64,000 nucleotides of DNA from Marchantia polymorpha subsp. ruderalis. Its lineage: Eukaryota > Streptophyta > Marchantiopsida > Marchantiales > Marchantiaceae. The number at the start of each line of letters is the position of its first letter. The stretch's first letter is position 1. The stretch covers positions 30,978,001 to 31,042,000 of the forward strand of contig AP031354.1 of NCBI GenBank assembly GCA_037833965.1. The letters are read 5' to 3'. The translations under genes were made by a program, and so were the position numbers. Below are positions 1 through 8,725 of the stretch, one piece after another. A model generated the notes under the pieces. That model saw only the letters and a program-made list of their open reading frames with translations, had not been told where the DNA came from and did no database searches.

Positions 1-364
1 CATGGATTCAGTTTCTATGTCTTTCTTTCTTGATATCTTCTGTAATCATTTCTTCACAATTTCAATTTTCTTTTATTTTTGTATTTTTCTGTCACTGTTT
101 CTCTACATTTTCGTAATTATAATTATTTTGAGGCAATCATTTCTTTACATTTTACTGATTGAATATTTTCTGAAATTTTCTCTTTAGATTTTGCTCTTTT
201 TGTCTTGTTTTCATGGAATTATTCTTTTAAGTAATGCTTGTTTCTTTCTGAATATGTGATGATTTATTTCTTATTTTCTGAATTATCTCATGATAATTAA
301 GAAAATAAGATAACAAAACCCCCCGGGACCCTTCTGTCGACGTGATGTCCATCACGTCCGGACT
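1..364 (+). repeat. 5S-module leader, truncated before the 5S core
   Basis: AT-rich leader found upstream of most 5S-like cores in the window. It ends with the 9-bp palindrome GACGTGATG-tc-CATCACGTC (about 339-358) that normally lies about 12 bp before the 5S-like core. Here the sequence switches at about 365 to glyoxalase intron DNA, so the 5S core is absent. Confidence 0.85.
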
Positions 365-370
365 GCAAAG

Positions 371-1516
371 CTTGTAGTCTGAACCACATCAAATCGTGTA
401 TATATACAACTGCAAACACATTAGAAAATTCAAGGTCAGCCTAAAATCCCAGTTTGCAACTACTATATGCTCACCTGCTTTCTCAAGTGTTTGTCGAAGA
501 CCTTCAACATTCTTGCAGTTAAAGCATGCATGTCTGTCGAAACCACCATGCCCAGGCCGACCGTGAACTGGATCAGGGTTGGGAACCTCCATGATATGAA
601 TACCCTCAGCTCCCAAAAGTAACCAAGCTCCTCTATACGGAAGCTCTGGTCTATCTGGACTAGTCATCAAACCTATTGGAATGAATAAAAGATGGTTAGC
701 TATTTGATGAAAGCGGTTCGTTACTCACAGATTGCTGGAATGCATCCTTCGCTGTATTTCATTTCCTCCTATGTCTAAGACTGACATAACTGTCAAATTA
801 AATGATACACATACCCAAAAGTCCACAGTAAAAATCCAACGATTTTTCCAGGTTCTCGCAACGAAAGGTGACATGATTCAGCCCTTTGAACTGGACTGCA
901 ATACCCAAACGCACGTAGAATCACTTCGCAGCCATCCATGCACTAGTTGATTGAATAAGAAGAATGACATTGTTTCATGAATAGTATTCATATTGATGAA
1001 TCAAATATATCTGCAAGTTTTTCCATCGATCGAGTTTGGCACCAATCTCTTTCCCTTGATAATATGGAACAAATGAATGAAAACAGACATGATTGTATGT
1101 GACTACAATAAAATTTACTTACAATTGGTCGACTGTGACAATCTACGAATGAAAATTTGCTGAAAATTTATCTATAAATGCTGAAAATGATGACAAACTT
1201 CACAGGTGTGGAATAGAAACGTACATGAAGGAGAAACCGTGAGAGATTTCGAGTGAACATCTGCAGGCTCTTTTGAAGATTTTGTATCTTTGAAGGTTGG
1301 AGGTGCTTCCACTTCAGTATTTTCCATCGGCAAATTCATGAAGTCTACACTGTTGTCGCGTTGAAATTTCTCCTCGGGTAGAGACACACCATGAACTGCC
1401 CCACGGGAGCCCAGGTCATGCTCAGTGGACACAGATCCTTCTTCCGCTCTTCCTTCGTCCTTCAACATGTCCAATTCTTCAAGTTGATGGTTCTCCGCTA
1501 CTATGGCAGTTTTCAT
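371..1516 (-). pseudogene. Glyoxalase I-like (VOC) gene, 3'-truncated copy
   Basis: Minus-strand host-gene copy missing its last exon. Inferred exons: A 1225-1516 (starts ATG, MKTAIVAENH), B 815-895 (LNHVTFRCENLEKSLDFYCG), C 729-768, D 475-659 (PELPYRGAWLLLG, IHIMEVPNPDP, GFDRHACF). The donor after exon D (GTGAGC) is intact, but homology stops at about 371 where a 5S-module leader has been joined into the intron. The exon with the DPDG..LEF motif is therefore absent, and the fourth metal-ligand Glu expected of glyoxalase I folds is lost. The open frames of exons A-D are undamaged, so the loss is a recombination event, not gradual decay. Confidence 0.8.
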
Positions 1517-2207
1517 GAGTTTTTATGTGCCAGTGGAATGAGGTATGAGGTAGCTGATCCCTGCCCCTGCCCCTGGGTCTGGGCGAACGCAGGCTTCCAG
1601 GCCTTCCTCACTTCCTCCCTTCTTCCCTGCCTCCCGCTTGCACGCCTGCTCAGGTCTTCCCTCCCTCCCTCCCGAGCCCCCTCCTGGCATTTCGCCCCTC
1701 TTCCTTACGACCGAAATCGAAACACGCCCACTCCGCCTCTCGCTTTTCTCTCCTGCGCCCCTCCTCCCTGCTCCCGGATCGGACCCTCGTCACAAACGAC
1801 AGCAAAGAGACAGTGGCAGACGGCGCTTGTAACTCAGGTGACTACTGGAACAGAATGGACGACTGGACCCTGATGCGGCTGAACTGCACCTCACCCCATA
1901 TATATAGGTCGTCTGTGCTACGTCCTCCGAATGAGGTAGCTGATCCCTGCCCTGCCCCTGGGTCTGGGCGAGCGCAGGCTTCCAGGCCTTTACTCACTTC
2001 CTCCCTTCTTCCCTGCCTCCCGCTTGCACATCTTCCTTCCCTAACTCCAGCTCCCCCCCCCCTCCTCGTCACTAAAGGCTCAACACTTTTGGGGGAACGC
2101 GAGGGAGCTGATCCCTGCCCCTGCCCCCCGCTGCCTCCCGCGCATCGCTCACTTCCTGCCTCCCACTTGCATGCCTGGCTCAGGTCTTCCCTCCCTGCCT
2201 CCCGCTC
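1517..2207. repeat. CT-rich triplicated repeat, right arm of the inverted-repeat block (U1)
   Basis: GC/CT-rich stretch with three direct copies of a motif starting gctgatccctgccc (about 1550, 1940 and 2107), each followed by 'cttccctgcctcccgc'-type sequence. The outermost copy ends at 2207 with gcctcccgctc, the inverse of gagcgggaggc at the left side of the block in the other units. In U1 the left arm is missing. A TATA-like run lies at 1898-1906. Confidence 0.75.
1898..1906 (-). promoter_or_regulatory. TATA-like element upstream of the glyoxalase gene
   Basis: Read on the minus strand the sequence is cctatatatatggggtg, about 380 bp upstream of the ATG of exon A. It is the only TATA-like run between the gene and the next repeat. 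It recurs in every unit at 11808, 23826, 35851, 47864 and 59913. The promoter assignment is inferred from position and composition only; the long distance would require a long or spliced 5' leader. Confidence 0.35.
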
Positions 2208-2975
2208 AATGATGTGAAAACAATAATGTGAAAACAAACAGAACACAATTCATTTCATTTAAGTTCATTGACGATGTCTTCATTCAGTGGCCAGTCACGG
2301 TCCCTCGATTCTTGACTGACTGGTGACTAACCCCACGGTTTATTCCGTCCGTCGTCAATCACAGTCCCTCGATTCTTGACTGACTGTGAGTCGTCAGTCC
2401 AGTTCATATCCTTCGTCACGATATGAACTCCACTTGACGACTGACTGCAGACCGTCCCCCGGACGTTTCAAGATTCCTGCCGGGCGCAAGGAGGCATCAT
2501 TCGGACGCCTCTAGATTCCTGTCGGGCGCGAGATGACGCTCGTTTCACGGTGTCTGGAACCCAGCCGGGCGCAAGGGGAATTTATCGGACTCGTCCAGAT
2601 TCCTGTGGGGCGCGAGGGGGCATCCCTCGGACGCCTCTAGACACCTGTCGGGCGCGAGGGAACGCGCGTTTCACGAAGTCTCCACCCTCACTGACTGCAG
2701 ACCGTCCTCGGGACGTTTCAAGATTCCTGCCGGGCACAAATGGGCATCCCTCGGACGCGTCTATAAGCAATCAGGTTAGAAATTATTATTTATTATGCAC
2801 TTTTTTTCTTTTTTAAAAATGATACTCAAGCAATAAATTTGCATCTTTTTGAATAGACTTGGCTATAGAATCCTGCAAGAATTGAGCCCAAGATAATCTA
2901 GAGGTATACACATTTGATAACTCGATTCTTCACTGACCGTCAGTCGTTAGTCGAGTTCATATCCTTCCTCAGTGA
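2208..2975. repeat. TCAGTC palindromic tract, 42-bp minisatellite and AT-rich repeat R (U1)
   Basis: Three parts. 2270-2455 is rich in 'gactgactg' and holds a nested palindrome (2389-2442): AGTCGTCA/TGACGACT outside and AGTTCATATC/GATATGAACT inside, with a 9-nt loop. 2455-2768 is a GC-rich minisatellite with a 42-bp period and core GGGCGC(A/G)AGGG. 2769-2923 is AT-rich repeat R, which starts aatcaggttagaaattatt and recurs diverged near 7190, 7604 and 8513. No gene is visible. Confidence 0.85.
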
Positions 2976-3452
2976 CTCTAATCGATAGAAGTGTGGCCTT
3001 GGGTATTTATTTTCAATATGTTAACTTAGTTATTCCTTCATGGATTCAGTTTCTATGTCTTTCTTTCTTGATATCTTCTGTAATCCTTTCTTCACAATTT
3101 CAATTTTCTTTTATTTTTGTATTTTTATGTCACTGTTTCTCTACATTTTCGTAATTATATTTATTTTGAGGCAATTATTTCTTTACATTTTACTGATTGA
3201 ATATTCTCTGAAATTTTCTCTTTAGATTTTACTTTTTTAATTTTATTTTTCATGGAATTATTCTTTTTAGTAATGCTTGTTTCTTTCTGAATATGTGATG
3301 ATTTATTTATTATTTTCTGAATTATCTCATGATAATAAAGAAAATAAGATAACAAAACCCAGATCCGATAAGACCGCTGCGGTGAAGCGCCCTTGGCACG
3401 GAAGAGGTCTGGGATGGGTGACCTCCACTCCGTGGAACTTCCGCAGATCATA
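2976..3452 (+). repeat. 5S-like module (leader deleted next to core)
   Basis: AT-rich leader 2976-3357 followed by a 5S rRNA-like core 3358-3452. The core keeps gatccgataagacc, gcggtgaagcgcccttgg (A-box region) and gggatgggtgacctcc (C-box region), matching the internal Pol III promoter of plant 5S genes. In this copy the palindrome that normally separates leader from core is deleted. The short T-run downstream is only five Ts. Confidence 0.75.
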
Positions 3453-3534
3453 AACATGAAAAAGTTCCTAAACTCCTTTTTGTTCTAATTTTTAATTTTT
3501 GGTTTGATTTTTAATTAGGGGGGTCAATTCTATG

Positions 3535-3913
3535 AACGCGACCGTGGCCCCTCGGACCCTCGTACATACGAGGTACGAGATCAGGAGTACGAGGTACGGA
3601 GGATATGCGACCGTGGCCCCTCGGACCCTCGTACATACGAGGTACGAGATCAGCAGTACGAGATACGGAGGATATGCGAGCGTGGCCCCTCGGACCCTCG
3701 TACATACGAGTTACGAGGTCAGCAGTACGAGGTACGGAGGATATGCGACCGTGGCCCCTCGGACCCTCGAACATACGAGGTACGAGGTCAGCAGTACGAG
3801 GTACGGAGGATATGCGACCGTGGCCCCTCGGACCCTCGTCCATACGAGATACGATGTCAGCAGTACGAGGTACGGAGGATATGCGGACCTGGGCCCCTCG
3901 GACTATACGAGGT
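3535..3913. repeat. 69-bp minisatellite array (5 repeats plus a part)
   Basis: Tandem repeats of 69 bp containing gtggcccctcggaccctcg and the palindrome CCTCGTA-ca-TACGAGG. The period is a multiple of three and no stops occur in several frames, so the long open frames on both strands are by-products. The last repeat is cut to 'gggcccctcggactatacg'. A substitution 'tcgaaca' for 'tcgtaca' marks the fourth repeat. Confidence 0.95.
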
Positions 3914-4466
3914 AAAAATCTGGCGCTGCCCCTGGCGCATTCCTGGGAGTTCGGCAGTCCCTATGTTCGGAAACGAGGGAGGAAAGGAGGAAAGGAGGAA
4001 ACAAATTGAACCCGGCCGGGCGAAATGGGGATCTCCCGGACGCGCCCGGGTTCCTGGGGGGCGCCAGGGGACGCGCGTCTCGCGGTGTCTTGAACCCGGG
4101 CGGGCGCAATGGGGGTCTCTCGGATGCGTGTAGAATCTTGTCGGGCGCAAGGGGGATCTCCCAGACGCGTCTCAATTTCCTTTCGCCAAGGGCTGGTCTA
4201 TCAGAAGTGTACCAGGGCCCAAGGCCCAAGTTCGTACCTGTACCAGGGCACCCTCTTTTTGCTGGTTTTGGGGCGTAAGGCCGTCCACTAACTGCCTTCC
4301 TGGAGAACTCTATATATTTCAGAATAGTTCAACGCTTTGGATCATGCCTCAGAGGAAGAGCCTTGGTTATGCTTTGACCAGAGCTTCAACTCCAATGATT
4401 GCATACCCTTGAATCGGCCTTGGAAGAGTGGGCTTATGCCGAGCACACAGCCCTACTGTGCGTAGT
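3914..4466. repeat. GC-rich segment with 42-bp minisatellite and unidentified tail (U1)
   Basis: 3914-4007 is a linker with a 'ggaggaaa' repeat. 4008-4183 has four to five 42-bp-type repeats (cccggccgggcg, gggcgccagggg, gggcgggcgc, gggcgcaaggg). 4184-4466 is an unidentified, non-repetitive tail. Segments of this kind follow every long 69-bp array. Confidence 0.8.
4328..4465 (+). CDS. Unidentified 45-codon exon-like open stretch
   Basis: Following a plausible acceptor (ttcagaatag) the frame reads FNALDHASEEEPWLCFDQSF and on through NDCIPLNRPWKSG to ...STQPYCA and a stop. The composition (Trp, Cys, acidic cluster) looks like real protein, unlike the minisatellite frames. Homologous stretches in the other units (for example 14130-14268 and 16480-16618) are interrupted after HASE, so U1 holds the most intact version. 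I do not recognise the family. It may be a captured exon of a host gene; there is no start codon of its own. Confidence 0.35.
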   Translation, partial: FNALDHASEEEPWLCFDQSFNSNDCIPLNRPWKSGLMPSTQPYCA

Positions 4467-4993
4467 CTCTAATCGATGGAAGTGTGGCCTTGGGTATTTA
4501 TTTTCAATATGTTAACTTAGTTATTTCCTCATGGATTCAGTTTCTATGTCTTTCTTTCTTGATATCTTCTGTAATCCTTTCTTCACAATTTCAATTTTCT
4601 TTTATTTTTGTATTTTTCTGTCACTGTTTCTCTACATTTTCGTAATTATAATTATTTTGAGGCAATCATTTCTTTACATTTTACTGATTGAATATATTCT
4701 GAAATTTTCTCTTTAGATTTTGCTCTTTTTGTCTAGTTTTCATGGAATTATTTTTTTAAGTAATGCTTGTTTCTTTCTGAAAATGTGATGATTTATTTCT
4801 TATTTTCTGAATTATCTCATGATAATTAAGAAAATAAGATAACAAAACCCCCCGGGACCCTTCTGTCGACGTGATGTCCATCACGTCCGGACTGGTGTAA
4901 CCCAGATCCGATAAGACCGCTGCGGTGAAGCGCCCTTGGCACGGGAGAGGTCTGGGATGGGTAACATCCAGTCCGTGGAACTTCCGCAGATCA
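4467..4993 (+). repeat. 5S-like module before the exon-like piece (U1)
   Basis: Leader 4467-4900 with palindrome GACGTGATG-tc-CATCACGTC, core 4901-4993. This subtype reads 'gggatgggtaacatcc' in the C-box region instead of gtgacctcc. It is followed within 40 bp by an 8-T run (about 5024-5033), a possible Pol III terminator, and by the unidentified piece 4994-5280 instead of a 69-bp array. Confidence 0.75.
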
Positions 4994-5280
4994 TAAACAT
5001 GAAAAAGTTCCCAAACTCCTTTTCGTTTTTTTTTATAAAGTGAGAAGATTTTACAGCGAGCGAAAGAAGGGAGTTTGTTAGTCGCAGAGTTTGTCACATT
5101 TTTTAGATTCGATCTTTCGAGTAGGAGAAAGCATGGAAAAAATATGTGTGAAACTGGAAAAAAGCCAGAACTCCCAACTGATAAAACTATATGTAATCTC
5201 GTCAGATCTAATGTTGTCAAGGACGAAAACATTGATGTGAAAACAAACAGAACACAATTCATTTCATTTTAGCTCATTGA
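4994..5280 (+). other. Unidentified exon-like piece (MCETGKKPEL...)
   Basis: After a T-rich stretch and an acceptor-like cattttttag, two overlapping frames are open. One starts at ATG 5144 (MCETGKKPELPTDKTICNLV, 42 residues to the stop at 5270-5272). The other reads SIFRVGESMEKICVKLEKSQ then NSQLIKLYVISSDL, charged and helix-like. Either could be a captured exon; neither is recognised. Its last 45 bp (aaacaaacagaacacaattc onward) also occur without the rest after the glyoxalase block at about 2225-2275, so the 3' border is a repeat junction. Confidence 0.35.
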
Positions 5281-6760
5281 CGATGTCTTCATTCAGTGGC
5301 CAGTCACGGTCCCTCGATTCTTGACTGACTGGCGACTGACCCCACGGTTTATTCCGTCAGTTGTCAAGATTCTTCACTGAGTGCTGACTGACCCCACGGT
5401 TTATTCCGTCCGTCGTCAATCACTGTCCCTCGATTCTTGACTGACTGTGAGTCGTCAGTCCAGTTCATATCCTTCGTCAGGATATGGACTCCACTTGACG
5501 ACTGACTGCAGACCGTCCCCCGGACGTTTCAAGATTCCTACCGGGCGCGAGGGGGCATCCCTCGGACGCCTCTAGATTCCTGTCGGGCGCGAGGAGACGC
5601 TCGTTTCACGGTGTCTGGAACCCGGCCGGGCGCAAGGGGGATTTATCGGACTCGTCCAGATTCCTGTGGGGCGCAAGGGGGCATCCCTCGGACGCCTCTA
5701 GATACCAGTCGGGCGCGAGGGAACGCGCGTTTCACAGAGTCTCCACCCTCGCTGACTCCAGACTGGCCACCGGACGCCTCTAGATTCCTGCCGGGCGCAA
5801 GGGGGATTTATCGGACTCGTCCAGATTCCTGTGGGGCGCAAGGGGCATCCCTCGGACGCCTCTAGATACCCGTCGGGCGCGAGGGAACGCGCGTTCTCAC
5901 GGTGTCGCCACCCTCACTGACTGCAGACCGTCCCCGGGACGTTTCAAGATTCCTGCCGGGCGCGAAGGGCAATCCCTCGGACGCTTCTTGATTCCTGTCG
6001 GCCTCGAGGAGACGCGCGTTTCACTCTGTCTGGAACCCGGCCGGGCGCAAGGGAGATATCTCGGACGCGTCTAGATTCCTGTGGGGCGCGAGGGGCCATC
6101 CCTCGGACGCATCTATATTCCTGTCGGGCGCGAGGGGACGCGCGTTTCACGGTGTCTGGGACCCGGCCGGGCGCAAGGGGGATTTCTCGGACTAGTCTAG
6201 ATTCCTGTGGGGCGCAAGGGGGCATCCCTCGGACGCCTCTAGATACCAGTCGGGCGCGAGGGAACGCGCGTTTCACAGAGTCTCCACCCTCGCTGACTCC
6301 AGACTGGCCCCCGGACGCCTCTAGATTCCTGCCGGGCGACGCGCGTTAAAGGGCGCGAGGGAACAAGCGTTCTCACGGTGTGGCCACCCTCACTGACTGC
6401 AGACCGGGATTTACCGGGATTTTTGGCGCAAGGGGGATTTCTCGGACGCGTCTAGATTCCTGTGGGGCGCGAGGGGCCATCCCTCGGACGCATCTATATT
6501 CCTGTCGGGCGCGAGGGGACGCGCGTTTCACGGTGTCTGGGACCCGGCCGGGCGCAAGGGGGATTTCTCGGACTAGTCTAGATTCCTGTGGGGCACGAGG
6601 GGGCATCCCTCGGACGCGTCTATATTCCTGTCGGGCGCGAGGGGATCTCTCGGACGGCCTCTACATTCCTGTCAGGCGCGAAGGGGCATCCCTCGGACGC
6701 GTCTAGATTCTCCAAAAAATAAGGGAAAATGACTCTGACTCGGACTACCTTAGGAGCTTT
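5281..6760. repeat. TCAGTC palindromic tract and long 42-bp minisatellite (U1)
   Basis: 5281-5512 holds TCAGTC repeats and a second nested palindrome (5450-5503) with one changed base in the inner stem (GATATGGACT), which still pairs as G-U in RNA. 5512-6712 is about 28 repeats of 42 bp in at least three types: gattcctg..ggcgcgagggg, acctgtcgggcgcgaggg..acgcgcg, and acccggccgggcgcaaggg. They often alternate as a 126-bp higher-order unit. U1 has local rearrangements near 6336 and 6416 and is about 140 bp longer than U2-U5. No gene is visible. Confidence 0.85.
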
Positions 6761-7073
6761 ATGATTTGCGGAAGTTCCACGGAGTGTGATCACCCATCCC
6801 AGACCTATTCCGTTCCAAGGGCGCTTAACCGCGGGGTTCTGATGGGATCTGGCATACCAGCCGTGATGCGATCGGAATCACGTCCATGAAAGAGTCCCCT
6901 GAGATTTTGTTATCTTGTCCTGTGATGGTTATTCGTTCGAGAGATAAAACAATCAAAAGTAAAATAAAAGCAAAAAATGAATAAAAGCAAAAAAATAAAA
7001 GTTTAAAAAACAATGAGATAGGTATATAAACGAATTCCATAAAAGATTACCAAGGAGATAACAGATAAATACG
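6761..7073 (-). repeat. Best-preserved 5S rRNA-like copy, minus strand (U1)
   Basis: The core 6761-6880 is 120 bp, the canonical 5S length. On the minus strand it reads ggctggtatgccagatccca then tcagaaccccgcggttaagc, gcccttgg and gggatgggtgatcac. This follows plant 5S rRNA (ccatcagaactccg-gttaagcg-gcttggg-aggatgggtgacc) more closely than the plus-strand cores. The AT-rich stretch to about 7073 is a diverged leader of the same kind (gataacaaaatctc). It is a 5S pseudogene or 5S-derived repeat; the 3' stem expected to close with the 5' end is poor. Confidence 0.65.
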
Positions 7074-7362
7074 ACTCTGACTCGGAAGTATGATCTGAAC
7101 CGTTGATCTCTGAACCAATGTTAGGATTTCTTTCTGAATTATTAGTAATCCTGGATAGAAATAGTTCCCTTTAGAATTTGGCAATCAGATCAGAAATTTT
7201 TATTTATGATGTTTTAATTCTTTTTTCTTAGAAACTGATATTCCTGCAATAAACTTGCATGAAAATCTCTTTGAATAAACTTCGTTATGGAATTCTGCAA
7301 GAATGGAGCCCAAGATAATTTGAAGTTATAAAATTTGAACCTAGAAGAACAATTGAGAGCGA
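7074..7362. repeat. AT-rich spacer with repeat copies (U1)
   Basis: Contains one of three copies of a gatctgaaccgttgatct motif (also near 8340 and 8435) and a diverged copy of repeat R (about 7190-7345, ending gagcccaagataat). No coding frame stands out. Confidence 0.6.
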
Positions 7363-7428
7363 CACGTGTTCAGTATTCTCTCATTAATGGCACGGGTATT
7401 GTAATCTCAGGTCTTACGCGTATAAATA
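7363..7428 (+). promoter_or_regulatory. G-box/TATA promoter-like element 1
   Basis: A perfect G-box inside the symmetrical ACACGTGT (CACGTG at 7363-7368) lies 53 bp upstream of a perfect TATAAATA (7421-7428), followed by a CT-rich leader (ccttccctctcg). This is the layout of a plant Pol II promoter. An ATG follows 59 bp after the TATA. Spacing and sequence repeat almost exactly in element 2. Confidence 0.55.
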
Positions 7429-7486
7429 CTGCAGCTGCACCTTCCCTCTCGTCCCTTCGGGGACATCTGAGTCACTGAGGGAAGAC

Positions 7487-7579
7487 ATGGACTTCAGTGA
7501 CGACTGGCGAAAGACATCTTTCCTGGATGCCGATCCTTCGGGGATCTCCCGGACGGCCTCCATAAACGATTACGGATAG
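7487..7579 (+). CDS. 30-codon ORF behind promoter 1
   Basis: Reads MDFSDDWRKTSFLDADPSGI and ends ...SINDYG. It is the first ATG after the TATAAATA box. The first 17 residues look like a natural, acidic N-terminus; from the DPSGISRT part the DNA merges into the 42-bp minisatellite motif (cggggatctcccggacgg). It is probably the captured start of a plant gene cut by a repeat. The other units have MDLSDDWRK at 19510, 31534, 43559 and 55574. Family not recognised. Confidence 0.35.
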   Translation: MDFSDDWRKTSFLDADPSGISRTASINDYG

Positions 7580-7776
7580 AAACAGTAACATTTAGAAATT
7601 ATAAATCAGGTTAGAAATTATTGTTTATTATTTCTTATTTTCTATTTTGAAAATGATATTCATGCAATAAATCTGCATCTTTTTTAATAGACTTGGCTAT
7701 ACAAATTCTGCAAGAATTGAGCCCAAGATAATCTGGAGTTAAAAACATTTGAAACTAGAAAAACATTTGAGAGCGC

Positions 7777-7912
7777 CACGTGTTCCGTATTCTCGCATTA
7801 AAGGCATGAGTGTTGTAATCTCAGGTCTTACGCGTATAAATACTGCAGCTGCACCTCCCCTCTCGTCTCTTCGGGGACATCCGATCAGCGGCCGTTGGTA
7901 GCCGCTGATCGG
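7777..7912 (+). promoter_or_regulatory. G-box/TATA promoter-like element 2 with a 12-bp hairpin
   Basis: Direct repeat of element 1: CACGTG at 7777-7782, TATAAATA at 7835-7842 and the same leader (gcagctgcacctcccctctc). After the shared sequence a perfect inverted repeat follows, CCGATCAGCGGC (7881-7892), 8-nt loop, GCCGCTGATCGG (7901-7912). It would form a stable 12-bp stem in RNA or DNA near the start of the transcript. There is no ATG in the leader comparable to that of element 1. Confidence 0.5.
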
Positions 7913-7924
7913 CCGGGCGCAAGG

Positions 7925-8725
7925 GGAAGGTGAGTGGCGCGTCCCCTTGCGCCCTTGGCAGGAACTTGCAAATCGGCACAAAATTGAAAGCAGGAATTGA
8001 AGAAGAGAGGATGAGGGGAAGGCGAGCAGCAGCAGCAGGGCCAGAGAAAGGGGGAGAGAGAGAGAGAGGGCGGAGACAGAGAGAACAAGCGAGAGCGAGA
8101 GCGCGCAGTGGAGAACGGCTTTGGGGCTTTAGGTTTAGGGTAGCAGGAGCGCAGCAGCGGCAGCAGCAGGAGGCATACCAGCCCTGACGTGATCGAATCA
8201 TGGCGCATTTTGTTATCTTTTCCTATGATAATCACTCGCATGAGAGATGAAGGAATAAGAAATGAAATAAAAAAATAAAACCAATGAATCAAATGGATAA
8301 AAAAAAACTTGAATAAAAAGACAAAACTAAAGACTCTGAAGAATGATCTGAACAGTTGATCTTTGAGCCAATGTGGAGATTATTTTTTTTAATTATAAAT
8401 GATCATGGATAGATAAATATGACTCTGAAGTATGATCTGAACCGTTGATCTTTGTATCAATGTTGGGATTTCTCTTCGATTCTAAATAATCATGGATAGA
8501 AACAGAAACATTTAGAATTAAGCAATCAGGTTAGAAATTATTATTTATTATGCACTTTTTTTTTCTATTTTAAAAATGGTACTCATGCAGTAAATTTGCA
8601 TCTTTTTGAATAGACTTGGCTATAGAATCCTGCAAGAATTGAGCCCAAGATAATCTGGAGTTATACACATTTGATAACTCGATTCTTGACTGACCGTCAG
8701 TCGAGATCATATCCTTCCTCAGTGA
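7925..8725 (-). repeat. Diverged SIN3-leader copy, 5S stub and AT spacer (U1)
   Basis: 7925-8150 aligns with the SIN3-like leader at 9740-10030 (shared tggcgcgtccc, caggaacttg, cacaaaattga, gagagcgcgcagtg and a ggtttaggg motif), so it is an older duplicate of that promoter/leader. 8173-8200 is the first 28 bp of a minus-strand 5S-like copy (ggctggtatgcc type) with its AT-rich leader to about 8330. 8330-8725 is AT-rich spacer with two gatctgaac.gttgatct repeats and a copy of repeat R (about 8513-8688). No coding potential seen. Confidence 0.6.

Noticed and set aside
1-364. Small hydrophobic Phe/Ile-rich open frames in the AT-rich leaders (about 61 codons, e.g. 2-187)
   Set aside because: They are AT-rich repeat sequence. 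The frames vary between copies and lack protein constraint.
3535-3913. CRISPR-like array
   Set aside because: The repeats are contiguous 69-mers without unique spacers, and the DNA is eukaryotic.
2976-3913. Complete 5S-bearing terminal-repeat element (Cassandra type)
   Set aside because: Modules differ in their ends, no paired terminal repeats with an internal domain could be delimited, and no primer-binding site was seen. It is kept only as an alternative origin for the 5S-like core.
5611-6706. Several Arg/Gly/Pro-rich open frames in both directions
   Set aside because: They are explained by the 42-bp minisatellite period (14 codons).
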